In this document: in pieces, positions 18,083 through 27,066 of the stretch
Layout: every line of letters begins with the position of its first letter
How positions within the stretch are numbered: the stretch's first letter is position 1
From: Variovorax ginsengisoli
GTDB taxonomy: Bacteria > Pseudomonadota > Gammaproteobacteria > Burkholderiales > Burkholderiaceae_C
Length of the DNA stretch: 64,000 nt
Direction of reading: 5' to 3'
NCBI RefSeq assembly: GCF_030811835.1
Contig: NZ_JAUSRO010000008.1
Span: 62,001 to 126,000 of the forward strand
The notes under the pieces: model-generated
Seen by the model: only the letters and a program-made list of their open reading frames with translations
Told to the model about the DNA's origin: nothing
Databases searched by the model: none
Made by a program: the position numbers and the translations under genes

Positions 18083-19084
18083 CTAGATCTCGAACTGCGG
18101 CTGCAACTCGCGGATACGCTTGGTCGCCACGCCCGCGGCAGCGGTGCGCGTTTCCACGCCGAGCTTGACATAGACACGCTCCAGGTGCTTCTTGACGGTT
18201 GCCGGGCTGCTGCCCAGGATCTCGCCGATGTCGCGGTTGGTCTTGCCCTTGACGACCCAGTAGAGCACCTCCGCCTCGCGCGCCGTGAGCTTCAGGCTCA
18301 GGCACATGGCATCGATCACGGAGGTGTCGGACACCTCGCGCATGATGATCAGCCAGTCGCCCGAACCGGCCGTGGCGTCGTCGCCGTCGCCAGTCTGCTG
18401 GTGCAGCCGCAGGCTCAGGCTGCGCGCGCCCTGGGCAATGCTCAAGACCGGTGGCTCGACCTGCCGGGCCTGCGCATCGGGCACATGGCGCAGCAGCCAT
18501 TCGAGCACCGCGGGCGGCGTCTGCGGCGCGGCCGTGCCGCAGTAGCGCTGCAGCAAGTCGCGCGCGAGCACGGTTTGCCAGATCAGCCGCCCCTCGGGCA
18601 GGCGCACGGTGAAGCTGGCGTAGCCGAAGGCATCGAGGGCATTGCGCGCCTGGCCGGCCTGCTGCGCATGCTGGCGTGCGCGCCGAGCGCCCTGCAGGTG
18701 CACATTCATGCGCGCCAGCACCTCCATGGGCTTGATCGGCTTGGTGACGTAGTCGACGCCACCGGCTTCCAGCGCGGCCACCAGGTGCTCGGTTTCGGTC
18801 AGCCCGGTCATGAAGACGATTGGAATCTGGGCGGTCTGGGGGTCGGCCTTCAGCCGCCGCGCCACCTCGAAGCCGTCCATGCCCGGCATCATCGCGTCGA
18901 GCAGGATGATGTCGGGGCCCGCCTGGACCGCACGCGACAGCGCTGCTTCGCCGCTCGTGGCCACCAGCACCGTGTAGCCGGATTCGTCGAGCGCGTCGTG
19001 CAGCAGGGCCAGGTTGTCGGGCACGTCGTCGACGATCAGCACCAGGTCGCTGTTGCCGGCAATGCTTCGGGGCGTCGTGCTCAC
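18083..19084 (-). CDS. Response regulator, REC + LuxR-type HTH, partner of the NCS1 sensor kinase
   Basis: The 333-residue protein has an N-terminal receiver domain (phospho-acceptor Asp63 in LLDAMMPGMDG, with Lys in the TKPI segment), a central region of about 110 residues unlike a known domain, and a C-terminal LuxR/NarL helix-turn-helix (about 265-333, with LTAREAEVLYWVVKGKTNRD). GTG 19084 overlaps the stop of the sensor gene by three bases (GTGA) and gives a start right before the receiver domain. Coupled translation makes it the likely output of the sensor; targets may include the adjacent urease operon (inference). Confidence 0.88.
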   Translation of the reverse strand: MSTTPRSIAGNSDLVLIVDDVPDNLALLHDALDESGYTVLVATSGEAALSRAVQAGPDIILLDAMMPGMDGFEVARRLKADPQTAQIPIVFMTGLTETEHLVAALEAGGVDYVTKPIKPMEVLARMNVHLQGARRARQHAQQAGQARNALDAFGYASFTVRLPEGRLIWQTVLARDLLQRYCGTAAPQTPPAVLEWLLRHVPDAQARQVEPPVLSIAQGARSLSLRLHQQTGDGDDATAGSGDWLIIMREVSDTSVIDAMCLSLKLTAREAEVLYWVVKGKTNRDIGEILGSSPATVKKHLERVYVKLGVETRTAAAGVATKRIRELQPQFEI

Positions 19085-22000
19085 GGCTGCTCCGGACGCG
19101 CCCGGGCCGGCCCGGACGCTGCTGCGCTGCCGTTGCCCTCCGCTGGAAAAGTCGCACAGTCCATCTTTTCGAACTGGAACTGCCGCGCCAGATGGCGCTG
19201 CGCCGCGGTCCAGCCGGCGCACTCGGGCTGGTCGGCGTCGATGTCGTCGAGTTGATTCATGATGCCCCGAAAGTAACCCAGTCCGATCGCTTCTTCCAGC
19301 GCCCGCAGATGCACTGCCGACGGCCGAACCCGCGCCATCGCCGGTGGCGCGGCGGCCGCAGGCGCTGCACCGCCGTCGGTCCATTGCAGGCCGAGGCGGC
19401 GCCCCAGCCAGTCGAGCAGCTCGCTGTGGCGCACCGGTTTGACGAAAAAGTCGTCGGGCGCAATGCCCACATCGTTCTCCAGCCGCTTGTCGAACGCGTT
19501 GGCCGACACGATGGCCACGCTGCGCGGCGCCAGGCCAGGCCCGAACTGCCGCGCACGTCGGATGGTCTCCCAGCCATCGATGCCGGGCATCGCCAGGTCG
19601 ATGAACATGGCGTCGGGACGAAAGCCCGCGGCGATCAGGTCGAGCGCATCGTGGCCGCTGGCGGCGGTGCGCAGCTCGAAGCCCAGCGGCGCGAGCACGT
19701 GGGCCAGCAACTCACGGTCGGCCTCTTCGTTGTCCACCACCAGCACGCGACGGCGTTCCTCGCTGTAGCCGCGCCGCACTGCGCCGCTGTCGGACGGCCT
19801 CACCGTGGGCGCCACCGGGCCATGGACGCGCGGCAGGAACAGCCGCACACGGAACACGGAGCCCTGGCCGGGCGTGCTCTGCACCGACATTTCACCGCCC
19901 ATCAGGTCGGTGAGCATCTTGGCGATGGTCAGGCCCAGACCGGACCCGGGCGCCGAGGCGCGCCCCGTGGTGCCGGGTGAATCGCCGCGCGCAAAGGGCT
20001 CGAAGATGCGCTCGATCTCCTCGGCCGACATGCCCGGCCCGGTGTCCTCGATCTCCAGTGCGGCGAACTCGCGCGCATAGCGCAGCCGCAGCGTCACCTG
20101 GCCGCTGGCGGTGAATTTGATGGCGTTGCCCAGCAGGTTGATGAGTATCTGGCGCACGCGCTTCTCGTCGGCGCGCACGGCCTCGGGCAACTCGCCCGCG
20201 GGCTCGAAGTGAAAGGCCAGGCCCTTCTCCGAAGCCTGCAGTTCGAACATGTCGGCCAGCTCGCGCATGGCTTCGGCAAAGGGCATCGGCCGCGCGTGCA
20301 GCGTGAGTTTGCCCGCCTCGATGTGGGCCAGGTCGAGCGTGCCCTCGATCAGCGACAGCAGGTGCTCGCCCCCCCGCTTGATGACAGCCACCGCCTGCTG
20401 GCGGTGCGGCGGCACGGCCGTGTCCTCGCCCATGAGCTGCGCATAGCCCAGGATGGAATTGAGCGGCGTGCGCAGCTCGTGGCTGATGGCGCTGATGTAA
20501 CGGCTCTTGGCCTGGTTGGCGTGGTCGGCCGCCTGTTTGGCCCGCTCGGCCACCTCGCGCGCTTCTTCTGCGCTTTGCTTGGCCGCCTGCAGCGCCCGGT
20601 CGGTCTCCCGGTGCAGCTCGATCTCGCGCACCAGCAGATGGGTCTGGCGGTTCGACTCTTCCTGCGCCACCCTGCGGCTCTGGTGCGCGAGCACCAGCCA
20701 CCAGGCGACGATGCCCGCGATCAGCAGCAGCGCCATGTACGACTTCAGGAACCCCGAACGCAGCGACGCCATTTGCGCGTTGAAGAGCGTCGAGGCCAGC
20801 TCGCCGGCCGGCAGCATGCCCAGCGCACCGTCGCCCAGCGCGCGCAGTTCCTGCTGGTAGAGCACGCCGAAGACGGCCGCGAGCACCGGCACGATGATCA
20901 GTGTGAGCAGCAGGAAGTGGCCGAGCCCGGTGTCCAGGTAGGGCCAGACGCGGCGCGGCATCAGCCAGCGCAGCGTGCCCGACCACTGCGCCGAGAGGCT
21001 CGCCCGTGGCTTGCAAAGGTCGCCGCAGCGCGCGTCCAGCGTGCAGCACAGCGAACAAATTGCACCCTGGTAGGCCGGGCAATGGGCCATGTCGGGGCCT
21101 TCGTACTCGCGTTCGCAGATCACGCAGCGCTGCAGCAGCAGGGTTCGAGCGCCGTCCGGCGGCGCCACGCGCGCCCAGCGCACCGCATGGCGTGCATCGT
21201 TCACCGGGCCGCGCGCCAGGTAGTACTTGCCGCGCGTGGCCCAGGCGATCAGCGGCGCCGTCACCAGCGCCGTCCCCATGGCGATCAGCGCCGAGAAGGC
21301 CTGCGCCATCGGGCCGAAGGCGCCCAGGTGCGCGGTGATCGACAAAGCAGAGGCCAGCGCCATCGCGCCCACGCCCACCGGGTTGATGTCCCACAGATGG
21401 GCCCGCTTGAATTCGATGCCCGGCGGCGACAGGCCCAGCGGCTTGTTGATGACCAGGTCGGCGACCACCGCCATCATCCAGGCGATGGCGATGTTGGCGT
21501 AGAGGCCGAGCACGTCGCCCAGCGCCTCGAACACGTTCATCTCCATGAGCATGAAGGCGATCAGCGCATTGAACACCACCCACACGACCCGCCCGGGATG
21601 GCTGTGCGTGATGCGCGAGAAGAAGTTGCTCCAGGCCAGCGAACCGGCATAGGCATTGGTCACATTGATCTTGAGCTGCGAGATCACCACGAACAGCGCC
21701 ACCGCGGCCACGGCCCAACCGTAATTGGGGAACACGTATTCGTAGGCCGCCAGGTACATCTGGTTCGGGTCGACGGCGCGCTCGGGGGGCACCATGTGGG
21801 TGATGGCCAGGTAGGCCAGCATCATCCCGCCGAGCATCTTGGCGACGCCCATCACGACCCAGCCCGGGCCGCCCATCAGCACGCCCGCCCACCAGCGCCC
21901 ACGCGTCGCCGCCGTGCGCGCCGGCATGAAGCGCAGGTAGTCGGCCTGCTCGCCCAGTTGCGTGATCAGCGCAATGCCAACCGTCAGGCCAGCACCAAAC

Positions 22001-22695
22001 AGGTGCAAATTGAAGCCATCGGCTTCGCCCTTGACACCGGCGTAGTGCACTATTCCTCCAAACGCACCAGGATCGCGCACCAGCACAAAGGCAAAAGGCA
22101 CGACCAGCATCACCAGCCAGATCGGCTGCGTCCAGATCTGCAACCGGCTGATGGCCGACACGCCGTGCGTGACCAGCGGAATCACCACCAGCGCGCACAC
22201 CAGGTAGCCCCAGACCGGCGGGATGCCCAGCGCCAGCTCCAGCGCGTAGGCCATCACGGCCGCCTCCAGCGCGAAGAAGATGAAGGTGAAGGAAGCATAG
22301 ATCAGCGACGTCAGCGTCGAGCCGATGTAGCCGAAGCCCGCGCCGCGCGTGAGCAGGTCCATGTCCACGCCGTAGCGCGCCGCATACACGCTGATGGGGA
22401 CGCCTGCCAGGAAGATGATGAGCCCCGTCACGAGCACCGCCCAGAAGGCGTTGACGAAGCCGTACTGCACCAGCAGCGTGGCTCCGACCGCCTCCAGGAT
22501 CAGGAAGGACGCCGCGCCGCCGAAGGCCGTGTTGGCCACCCGCCATTCGGACCACTTGCGAAAGCGCTGCGGCGTGTAGCGCAGGGCATAGTCCTCGAGC
22601 GTCTCGCGCGCCACCCAGCTGTTGTAGTCGCGCCGGACCTTGACGATACGTTGCGGCGCGTCGTCGGGGGTCGGAGGGCTTTCGGCGTCGGTCAC
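19081..22695 (-). CDS. NCS1-family permease fused to hybrid histidine kinase and receiver domain
   Basis: A 1204-residue transporter-sensor. Residues about 20-495 are a complete NCS1 nucleobase/allantoin-type permease with 12 or so membrane segments, opening with RRDYNSWVARETLEDYALRY. Residues 524-561 hold eight cysteines (524, 527, 539, 547, 550, 551, 557, 561), a likely metal or redox site. Two more membrane helices (about 591-613 and 652-671) follow, then a coiled coil, HisKA with His739 in SHELRTPLNS, HATPase (N-box NLLGNAIKF near 853), and a receiver domain (Asp1033, Lys1086). The C-terminal 100 residues have no recognised domain. It could sense a purine, pyrimidine or urea precursor either by binding or by transport flux. 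The start codon is GTG without an obvious ribosome site. Divergent from ureA. Confidence 0.92.
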   Translation of the reverse strand: MTDAESPPTPDDAPQRIVKVRRDYNSWVARETLEDYALRYTPQRFRKWSEWRVANTAFGGAASFLILEAVGATLLVQYGFVNAFWAVLVTGLIIFLAGVPISVYAARYGVDMDLLTRGAGFGYIGSTLTSLIYASFTFIFFALEAAVMAYALELALGIPPVWGYLVCALVVIPLVTHGVSAISRLQIWTQPIWLVMLVVPFAFVLVRDPGAFGGIVHYAGVKGEADGFNLHLFGAGLTVGIALITQLGEQADYLRFMPARTAATRGRWWAGVLMGGPGWVVMGVAKMLGGMMLAYLAITHMVPPERAVDPNQMYLAAYEYVFPNYGWAVAAVALFVVISQLKINVTNAYAGSLAWSNFFSRITHSHPGRVVWVVFNALIAFMLMEMNVFEALGDVLGLYANIAIAWMMAVVADLVINKPLGLSPPGIEFKRAHLWDINPVGVGAMALASALSITAHLGAFGPMAQAFSALIAMGTALVTAPLIAWATRGKYYLARGPVNDARHAVRWARVAPPDGARTLLLQRCVICEREYEGPDMAHCPAYQGAICSLCCTLDARCGDLCKPRASLSAQWSGTLRWLMPRRVWPYLDTGLGHFLLLTLIIVPVLAAVFGVLYQQELRALGDGALGMLPAGELASTLFNAQMASLRSGFLKSYMALLLIAGIVAWWLVLAHQSRRVAQEESNRQTHLLVREIELHRETDRALQAAKQSAEEAREVAERAKQAADHANQAKSRYISAISHELRTPLNSILGYAQLMGEDTAVPPHRQQAVAVIKRGGEHLLSLIEGTLDLAHIEAGKLTLHARPMPFAEAMRELADMFELQASEKGLAFHFEPAGELPEAVRADEKRVRQILINLLGNAIKFTASGQVTLRLRYAREFAALEIEDTGPGMSAEEIERIFEPFARGDSPGTTGRASAPGSGLGLTIAKMLTDLMGGEMSVQSTPGQGSVFRVRLFLPRVHGPVAPTVRPSDSGAVRRGYSEERRRVLVVDNEEADRELLAHVLAPLGFELRTAASGHDALDLIAAGFRPDAMFIDLAMPGIDGWETIRRARQFGPGLAPRSVAIVSANAFDKRLENDVGIAPDDFFVKPVRHSELLDWLGRRLGLQWTDGGAAPAAAAPPAMARVRPSAVHLRALEEAIGLGYFRGIMNQLDDIDADQPECAGWTAAQRHLARQFQFEKMDCATFPAEGNGSAAASGPARARPEQP

Positions 22696-22709
22696 ACCGT
22701 TTCGGTGCA
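22693..22709 (+). promoter_or_regulatory. Candidate NtrC-binding dyad
   Basis: CACACC-GTTTC-GGTGCA matches 10 of 12 arm positions of the NtrC consensus TGCACC-N5-GGTGCA. Its centre is about 61 bases before the start inferred from the sigma-54-like promoter of ureA. It also covers the GTG start of the NCS1 sensor gene. Confidence 0.5.
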
Positions 22710-22736
22710 GCTTTCATGCCACGAAAGGGGTCGGGC

Positions 22737-22751
22737 GGCACGACTGTTGCA
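22737..22751 (+). promoter_or_regulatory. Sigma-54-like promoter of the urease operon
   Basis: GGCACG-ACTG-TTGCA gives the invariant GG (22737-22738) and GC (22749-22750) with exactly 10 bases between, and agrees with the TGGCACG-N4-TTGC consensus except for the first base. The predicted start is near 22762, 39 bases before ureA. A weaker sigma-70 reading (TTGCAA, 17 bases, TAATGG) shares the same DNA. Confidence 0.65.
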
Positions 22752-22800
22752 ATGACACCAGTCTGCCGATAATGGCCCGATTTCCTCTCTGCGACCGCCC

Positions 22801-23103
22801 ATGGAACTGACGCCACGCGAAAAAGACAAGCTCCTGATCTTCACGGCCGCGCTGCTGGCCGAACGCCGGCAGGCACGGGGGCTCAAGCTCAACTACCCCG
22901 AAGCCGTCGCGCTGATTTCCGCGGCCGTGATGGAAGGCGCGCGCGACGGCAAGAGCGTGGCCGCGCTGATGAGCGAAGGCCGCAACGTGCTCACGCGCGC
23001 CGACGTCATGGACGGCGTGGCCGAGATGATCCCGGACATCCAGATCGAGGCCACCTTCCCCGATGGCACCAAGCTGGTGACGGTACACCAGCCGATCCTA
23101 TGA
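22801..23103 (+). CDS. ureA: Urease subunit gamma UreA
   Basis: The 100-residue gamma subunit of the nickel urease that splits urea to ammonia and carbamate. It starts [14 protein letters not shown] and ends with [13 protein letters not shown], both typical of UreA. It is the first gene of the urease operon and follows the sigma-54-like promoter. A partial dispersed repeat lies between it and ureJ. No ureD gene precedes it, although ureD is the usual neighbour in Burkholderiales. Confidence 0.97.
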   Translation: MELTPREKDKLLIFTAALLAERRQARGLKLNYPEAVALISAAVMEGARDGKSVAALMSEGRNVLTRADVMDGVAEMIPDIQIEATFPDGTKLVTVHQPIL

Positions 23104-23107
23104 AGCT

Positions 23108-23161
23108 CGCCCCCAGGCTGCGCGCACTTCGTGTCGCTTCGCCACCCCCCTACCGGGGGCC
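23108..23161 (+). repeat. Dispersed intergenic repeat, copy B (5' half)
   Basis: It carries CGCCCCCAGG, the core GCGCACTTCGTGTCGCTTCG and the CCCCC/GGGGG hairpin, and stops before the GAAGCCGG block seen in copies A and C. It fills most of the ureA-ureJ gap. Confidence 0.8.
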
Positions 23162-23194
23162 CGATATTGCCCCATTCGCCTTGGAGAACTTTTG

Positions 23195-23803
23195 ATGCGC
23201 ATTCACCGATCCGCCCTCGCTGCCGTGCTGGCAGCCATTGCTGCCTTGCCGCTCGCCGCCTCGGCCCACGTCGGTGTCGACGGCGCGGCGCACCACGACA
23301 TCGGCTTCGTGCAGGGCTTCCTGCACCCGTTCACCGGCATGGATCACCTGGCTGCGATGGTCGCGGTCGGGCTGTGGAGCGCATTGATCGCACGCGGCGC
23401 CCGTGACGTGCTGTGGGCACCCGTCGGTTTTGCGGCGATGCTGCTGGCCGGCGCGCTCGTCGGCCTCGCGGGCGTGCAAGTGCCGGCGGTCGAGCCGATG
23501 ATCGCCGCGTCGCTGTTGGTGATCGGCCTCTTGGTCGTCACGCGCCTGCGCCTGCCCGGCCCGGTCGCCGCGGCGGTGGTCGGCGCCTTCGCCGTTTTCC
23601 ACGGCGTGGCGCACGGCTACGAGCTGGCGGGCGACCACGGGGCGAGTTGGGCGATCGGCGGCATGGTGCTCGCCACCGCGCTGCTGCACGCGGGCGGCAT
23701 CGCGATCGGCTGGGCGCTGCGCCGACGCACCGCCTGGCTGCCGCGCGTGGCCGGTGCGGCCGTCGCGCTGTTCGGCGCGACCCTGCTCGCGCAACTGGCC
23801 TGA
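23195..23803 (+). CDS. ureJ: HupE/UreJ family membrane protein, putative nickel permease
   Basis: The 202-residue protein has a cleaved signal peptide (ending ASAH) and six hydrophobic segments. The His/Asp motif HPFTGMDHL near residue 46 is the metal-contact signature of HupE/UreJ nickel transporters. Position inside the urease operon supports a role in supplying nickel for the enzyme. ATG 23195 is preferred over TTG 23192; GGAGA stands 8 bases upstream. Confidence 0.88.
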   Translation: MRIHRSALAAVLAAIAALPLAASAHVGVDGAAHHDIGFVQGFLHPFTGMDHLAAMVAVGLWSALIARGARDVLWAPVGFAAMLLAGALVGLAGVQVPAVEPMIAASLLVIGLLVVTRLRLPGPVAAAVVGAFAVFHGVAHGYELAGDHGASWAIGGMVLATALLHAGGIAIGWALRRRTAWLPRVAGAAVALFGATLLAQLA

Positions 23804-23813
23804 GACCGTCGCC

Positions 23814-24119
23814 ATGATCCCCGGCGAACTCTTCACCGACGAGGGCGAACACACCCTCAACCCCGGCCGCCGCACGCTCACGCTGGTCGTGCAGAACACC
23901 GCCGACCGACCGATCCAGGTCGGCTCGCACTACCACTTCGCCGAAACCAACGGCGCGCTGGGCTTCGACCGCGAAGCCGCACGCGGCATGCGGCTGAACA
24001 TCGCATCGGGCACGGCGGTGCGCTTCGAGCCCGGCCAGCAGCGCACGGTCGAACTCTGCGACTTCGCCGGCGACCGCGTGGTCTACGGCTTCCGTGGCCT
24101 CGTTCAAGGGAAACTCTAA
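23814..24119 (+). CDS. ureB: Urease subunit beta UreB
   Basis: The 101-residue beta subunit begins MIPGELF and has the conserved HYHFAETN and [24 protein letters not shown] blocks in the expected order. It starts 10 bases after ureJ and ends 2 bases before ureC. The longer open frame from 23754 overlaps ureJ and is rejected. Confidence 0.96.
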   Translation: MIPGELFTDEGEHTLNPGRRTLTLVVQNTADRPIQVGSHYHFAETNGALGFDREAARGMRLNIASGTAVRFEPGQQRTVELCDFAGDRVVYGFRGLVQGKL

Positions 24120-24121
24120 TA

Positions 24122-25894
24122 ATGGCGACCATTGGAAGGCGTGCCTACGCCGAGATCTTCGGCCCCACCGTGGGCGACCGCGTGCGCCTGGCCGACACGG
24201 ATCTCGTGATCGAGGTCGAGGCGGACTACACGCTGCGCGCCGGTGGCTACGGCGAAGAAGTGAAGTTCGGCGGCGGCAAGACGATTCGCGACGGCATGGC
24301 GCAGTCGCAGCGCACGCGCAACGGTGCCGGTAGCGGCCCGACGGCCGGTGGCGCTGTCGACACGGTGATGACCAACGCGCTGATCCTCGACCACTGGGGC
24401 ATCGTCAAGGCCGACATCGGCCTGAAGGGCGGGCGCATCGTCGCAATCGGCAAGGCGGGCAACCCCGACGTGCAGCCGGGCGTCGACATCGTCATCGGCC
24501 CGGGCACCGAAGTGATCAGCTGCGAAGGCAACATCGTCACGGCCGGCGGCATCGACAGCCACATCCACTTCATCTGCCCGCAGCAGATCGAGGAAGCACT
24601 GACATCCGGCGTGACCACGATGCTCGGCGGCGGCACCGGCCCGGCCACCGGCACCTTCGCGACCACCTCAACGCCCGGACCCTGGCACATCGAACGCATG
24701 CTGCAGGCGGCCGACGCCTTCCCGATGAACCTGGGCTTCCTCGGCAAGGGCAACGCCAGCCTGCCCGACGCCCTGCACGAGCAGATCGACGCCGGCGTGA
24801 TCGGCCTCAAGCTGCACGAGGACTGGGGCACCACGCCTGCGGCCATCAGCAACTGCCTGGACGTAGCGGACGCCACCGACACGCAGGTGGCGATCCACTC
24901 CGACACGCTCAACGAATCGGGCTTCGTCGAGAACACCATCGCAGCCGTCAAGGGCCGCGGCATCTGCGCGTTCCACACCGAAGGTGCGGGCGGTGGCCAC
25001 GCACCCGACATCCTGCGCGTGGTGGGCGAGGACAACTTCCTGCCCTCGTCGACCAACCCGACGATGCCCTACACGGTGAACACGCTCGACGAACACGTCG
25101 ACATGCTCATGGTGTGCCACCACCTCGACGCCGGCATCGCGGAAGACCTGGCCTTTGCCGAGTCGCGCATCCGCAAGGAAACCATTGCGGCCGAAGACAT
25201 CCTGCACGACCTGGGCGCGATCAGCATGTTCAGCTCCGACTCGCAGGCCATGGGCCGCGTGGGCGAAGTGATCATCCGCACCTGGCAAACGGCGCACAAG
25301 ATGAAGGGCCAGCGCGGCTGGCTGCCACCCGCGCCCGGTACGGGGGCAGACTCGCCGGACCACAGCACGCGCAACGACAACTTCCGCGTCAAGCGCTATG
25401 TCGCGAAGTACACGATCAACCCGGCCATCTCGCACGGCATCGCGCACGAGGTGGGCAGCATCGAGGTCGGCAAGTGGGCCGACCTGGTGGTGTGGAAGCC
25501 GGCCTTCTTCGGCGTGAAGCCTTTCACCATCATCAAGGGCGGCACCATCGCGATGGCCGCCATGGGCGACCCGAACGCATCGATCCCCACGCCGCAGCCG
25601 GTGCACTACCGGCCGATGTTCGGCGCCTACGGCGGTTCGCTGCACCGCAGCTCGCTCACTTTCGTCTCGCAGGCCGGGCTGAACGCGGGCATCGGCGAGC
25701 GCTACGGCCTGCACAAGACGCTGGCCGCGGTGAAGAACGTGCGCAGCGTGCGCAAGCAGCACATGGTGCACAACGGCTACACGCCGAAGATGGAGATCGA
25801 CGCGCAGACCTACGCGGTGCGGGCAGACGGGCATCTGCTGGTATGCGAGCCGGCGACCTCGCTGCCGATGGCGCAGCGGTATTTCCTGTTTTGA
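24122..25894 (+). CDS. ureC: Urease subunit alpha UreC (catalytic)
   Basis: Catalytic subunit that binds the two-nickel centre. All key residues are visible: the first His pair in GGIDSHIHF, the carbamylated Lys in GLKLHEDWG, and the catalytic flap region MVCHHLD. At 590 residues it is about 20 longer than usual. The extra residues lie in two loops, one near residue 65-75 ([13 protein letters not shown]) before [10 protein letters not shown], and one near 400-412 ([16 protein letters not shown]) before NDNFRVKRY. Both are surface loops in relatives, so activity should be kept. Confidence 0.97.
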   Translation: MATIGRRAYAEIFGPTVGDRVRLADTDLVIEVEADYTLRAGGYGEEVKFGGGKTIRDGMAQSQRTRNGAGSGPTAGGAVDTVMTNALILDHWGIVKADIGLKGGRIVAIGKAGNPDVQPGVDIVIGPGTEVISCEGNIVTAGGIDSHIHFICPQQIEEALTSGVTTMLGGGTGPATGTFATTSTPGPWHIERMLQAADAFPMNLGFLGKGNASLPDALHEQIDAGVIGLKLHEDWGTTPAAISNCLDVADATDTQVAIHSDTLNESGFVENTIAAVKGRGICAFHTEGAGGGHAPDILRVVGEDNFLPSSTNPTMPYTVNTLDEHVDMLMVCHHLDAGIAEDLAFAESRIRKETIAAEDILHDLGAISMFSSDSQAMGRVGEVIIRTWQTAHKMKGQRGWLPPAPGTGADSPDHSTRNDNFRVKRYVAKYTINPAISHGIAHEVGSIEVGKWADLVVWKPAFFGVKPFTIIKGGTIAMAAMGDPNASIPTPQPVHYRPMFGAYGGSLHRSSLTFVSQAGLNAGIGERYGLHKTLAAVKNVRSVRKQHMVHNGYTPKMEIDAQTYAVRADGHLLVCEPATSLPMAQRYFLF

Positions 25895-25898
25895 TCCG

Positions 25899-26378
25899 AT
25901 GCTGACGGACCTGCGCATTCGCCTGGACGACCTGCAAGACCCGCGCATCGCCACGTTTCTCGAGGAGCACCTGACCGACATGCGTCGGGTTTCTCCACCG
26001 GAGAGCGTGCATGCGCTGGACCTGGACGGTTTGCGTCGACCAGACATCCGGTTCTGGACCGCATGGATCGATCTGCCTGCCGGCGAATCGCTGGTGGGAA
26101 CGGCGGCCTTGAAGCGCCTCGACGACGGCCATGCCGAACTCAAGTCGATGCGCACGGCGGCCTCGCTGCGCGGCCAGGGCATCGCGGGCCGGATGTTGGC
26201 GTACGTGGTCGCCGAGGCGCAGGCGCTGGGCTATGCGCAGCTGAGCCTGGAGACCGGCAGCCAGCCCTTCTTCGCGCCGGCGCATGCGCTGTATGAGAAA
26301 CATGGCTTCGCAGCGTGCGCGCCCTTCGGCACATACATCGACGACCCGAACAGCCGCTTCATGACGCGTATGCTGTGA
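25899..26378 (+). CDS. GNAT family N-acetyltransferase
   Basis: The 159-residue acetyltransferase carries the acetyl-CoA loop LRGQGIAGRML (about residues 89-99) and a C-terminal LYEKHGFAACAPF. It resembles small-molecule or peptide N-acetyltransferases of the ElaA/YhhY kind. It sits between ureC and ureE, with only 4 bases after the ureC stop, so it is co-transcribed with urease. A role in urease maturation is not known; it may simply ride in the operon. Confidence 0.85.
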   Translation: MLTDLRIRLDDLQDPRIATFLEEHLTDMRRVSPPESVHALDLDGLRRPDIRFWTAWIDLPAGESLVGTAALKRLDDGHAELKSMRTAASLRGQGIAGRMLAYVVAEAQALGYAQLSLETGSQPFFAPAHALYEKHGFAACAPFGTYIDDPNSRFMTRML

Positions 26379-26451
26379 TCGCGCTCGACAATACGTCCTC
26401 TTTGTACCGCGGCGTTCCACCGGTGAACATTGCCGCCCTCTGAAGTCCTCC

Positions 26452-27066
26452 ATGCTCATCGCCAACAAACTCATGCCCCAGGGCAGCGGTCTCGCCACCG
26501 TGCTGCTCAAGCGCGCCGCCACGGTCGAACTCGACTGGGACGTGCGCCAGAAGAGCCGCTTCGACACCGTCGATTCCCAGGGCCGCCGCATTGGCGTGTT
26601 CCTGCCACGCGGCACTGCGGTGCGCGGTGGCGACGTGCTGGTGGCCGAAGACGGCTCGCTGGTGCGGGTGATCGCCGCACCGCAGCCGGTGCTGGTCATC
26701 ACGCACTGCACCGCCCACGGCACGCCTTTCGATCTGACACGTGCGGCCTACCACCTGGGCAACCGGCATGTGCCGATCGAACTCAAGCCCGACCACCTGA
26801 AGATCGAACCCGACCATGTGCTGGGCGCCATGCTGCGTTCGATGCACCTGATCGTGCGCGAGGCCGACGAGGCCTTCGAACCCGAAGGCGGCGCCTACGG
26901 TGCGCACGCGGCGGGGGGCGGGCATGACCACGACCACGACCATGACCATGGGCACGGTCACTCGCATGACCACGGCCATTCCCACGCGCCGGGCAAGGCG
27001 CCGGTCGGCCCGGTGCTGCATCCCGACGCCTATGCCGCGCCGGCGGGTGCCGGCCACGGCCACTGA
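26452..27066 (+). CDS. ureE: Urease accessory protein UreE (nickel metallochaperone)
   Basis: Delivers nickel to the UreDFG-apourease complex. The 204-residue protein has the UreE N-terminal peptide-binding domain, a metal-binding domain with [11 protein letters not shown], and a long C-terminal histidine tail (about residues 157-180) made of His-Asp and Gly-His pairs that should store extra nickel. Its stop shares one base with the ureF ATG. The tail is longer than in many UreE proteins. Confidence 0.95.
   Translation: MLIANKLMPQGSGLATVLLKRAATVELDWDVRQKSRFDTVDSQGRRIGVFLPRGTAVRGGDVLVAEDGSLVRVIAAPQPVLVITHCTAHGTPFDLTRAAYHLGNRHVPIELKPDHLKIEPDHVLGAMLRSMHLIVREADEAFEPEGGAYGAHAAGGGHDHDHDHDHGHGHSHDHGHSHAPGKAPVGPVLHPDAYAAPAGAGHGH

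Noticed and set aside
20209..22755. 848-residue open frame antisense to the NCS1 sensor
   Set aside because: Highly charged, repetitive His/Gln/Arg content and no family motif; it is the complement of a well-supported gene.
22747..22775. Sigma-70 promoter TTGCAA-N17-TAATGG before ureA
   Set aside because: Possible, but the overlapping sigma-54 pattern is a closer match and fits the nearby NtrC-like dyad; kept only as an alternative.
26924..26994. Repeated CATGACCA-like units near the end of ureE
   Set aside because: They simply encode the histidine-rich nickel tail of UreE.
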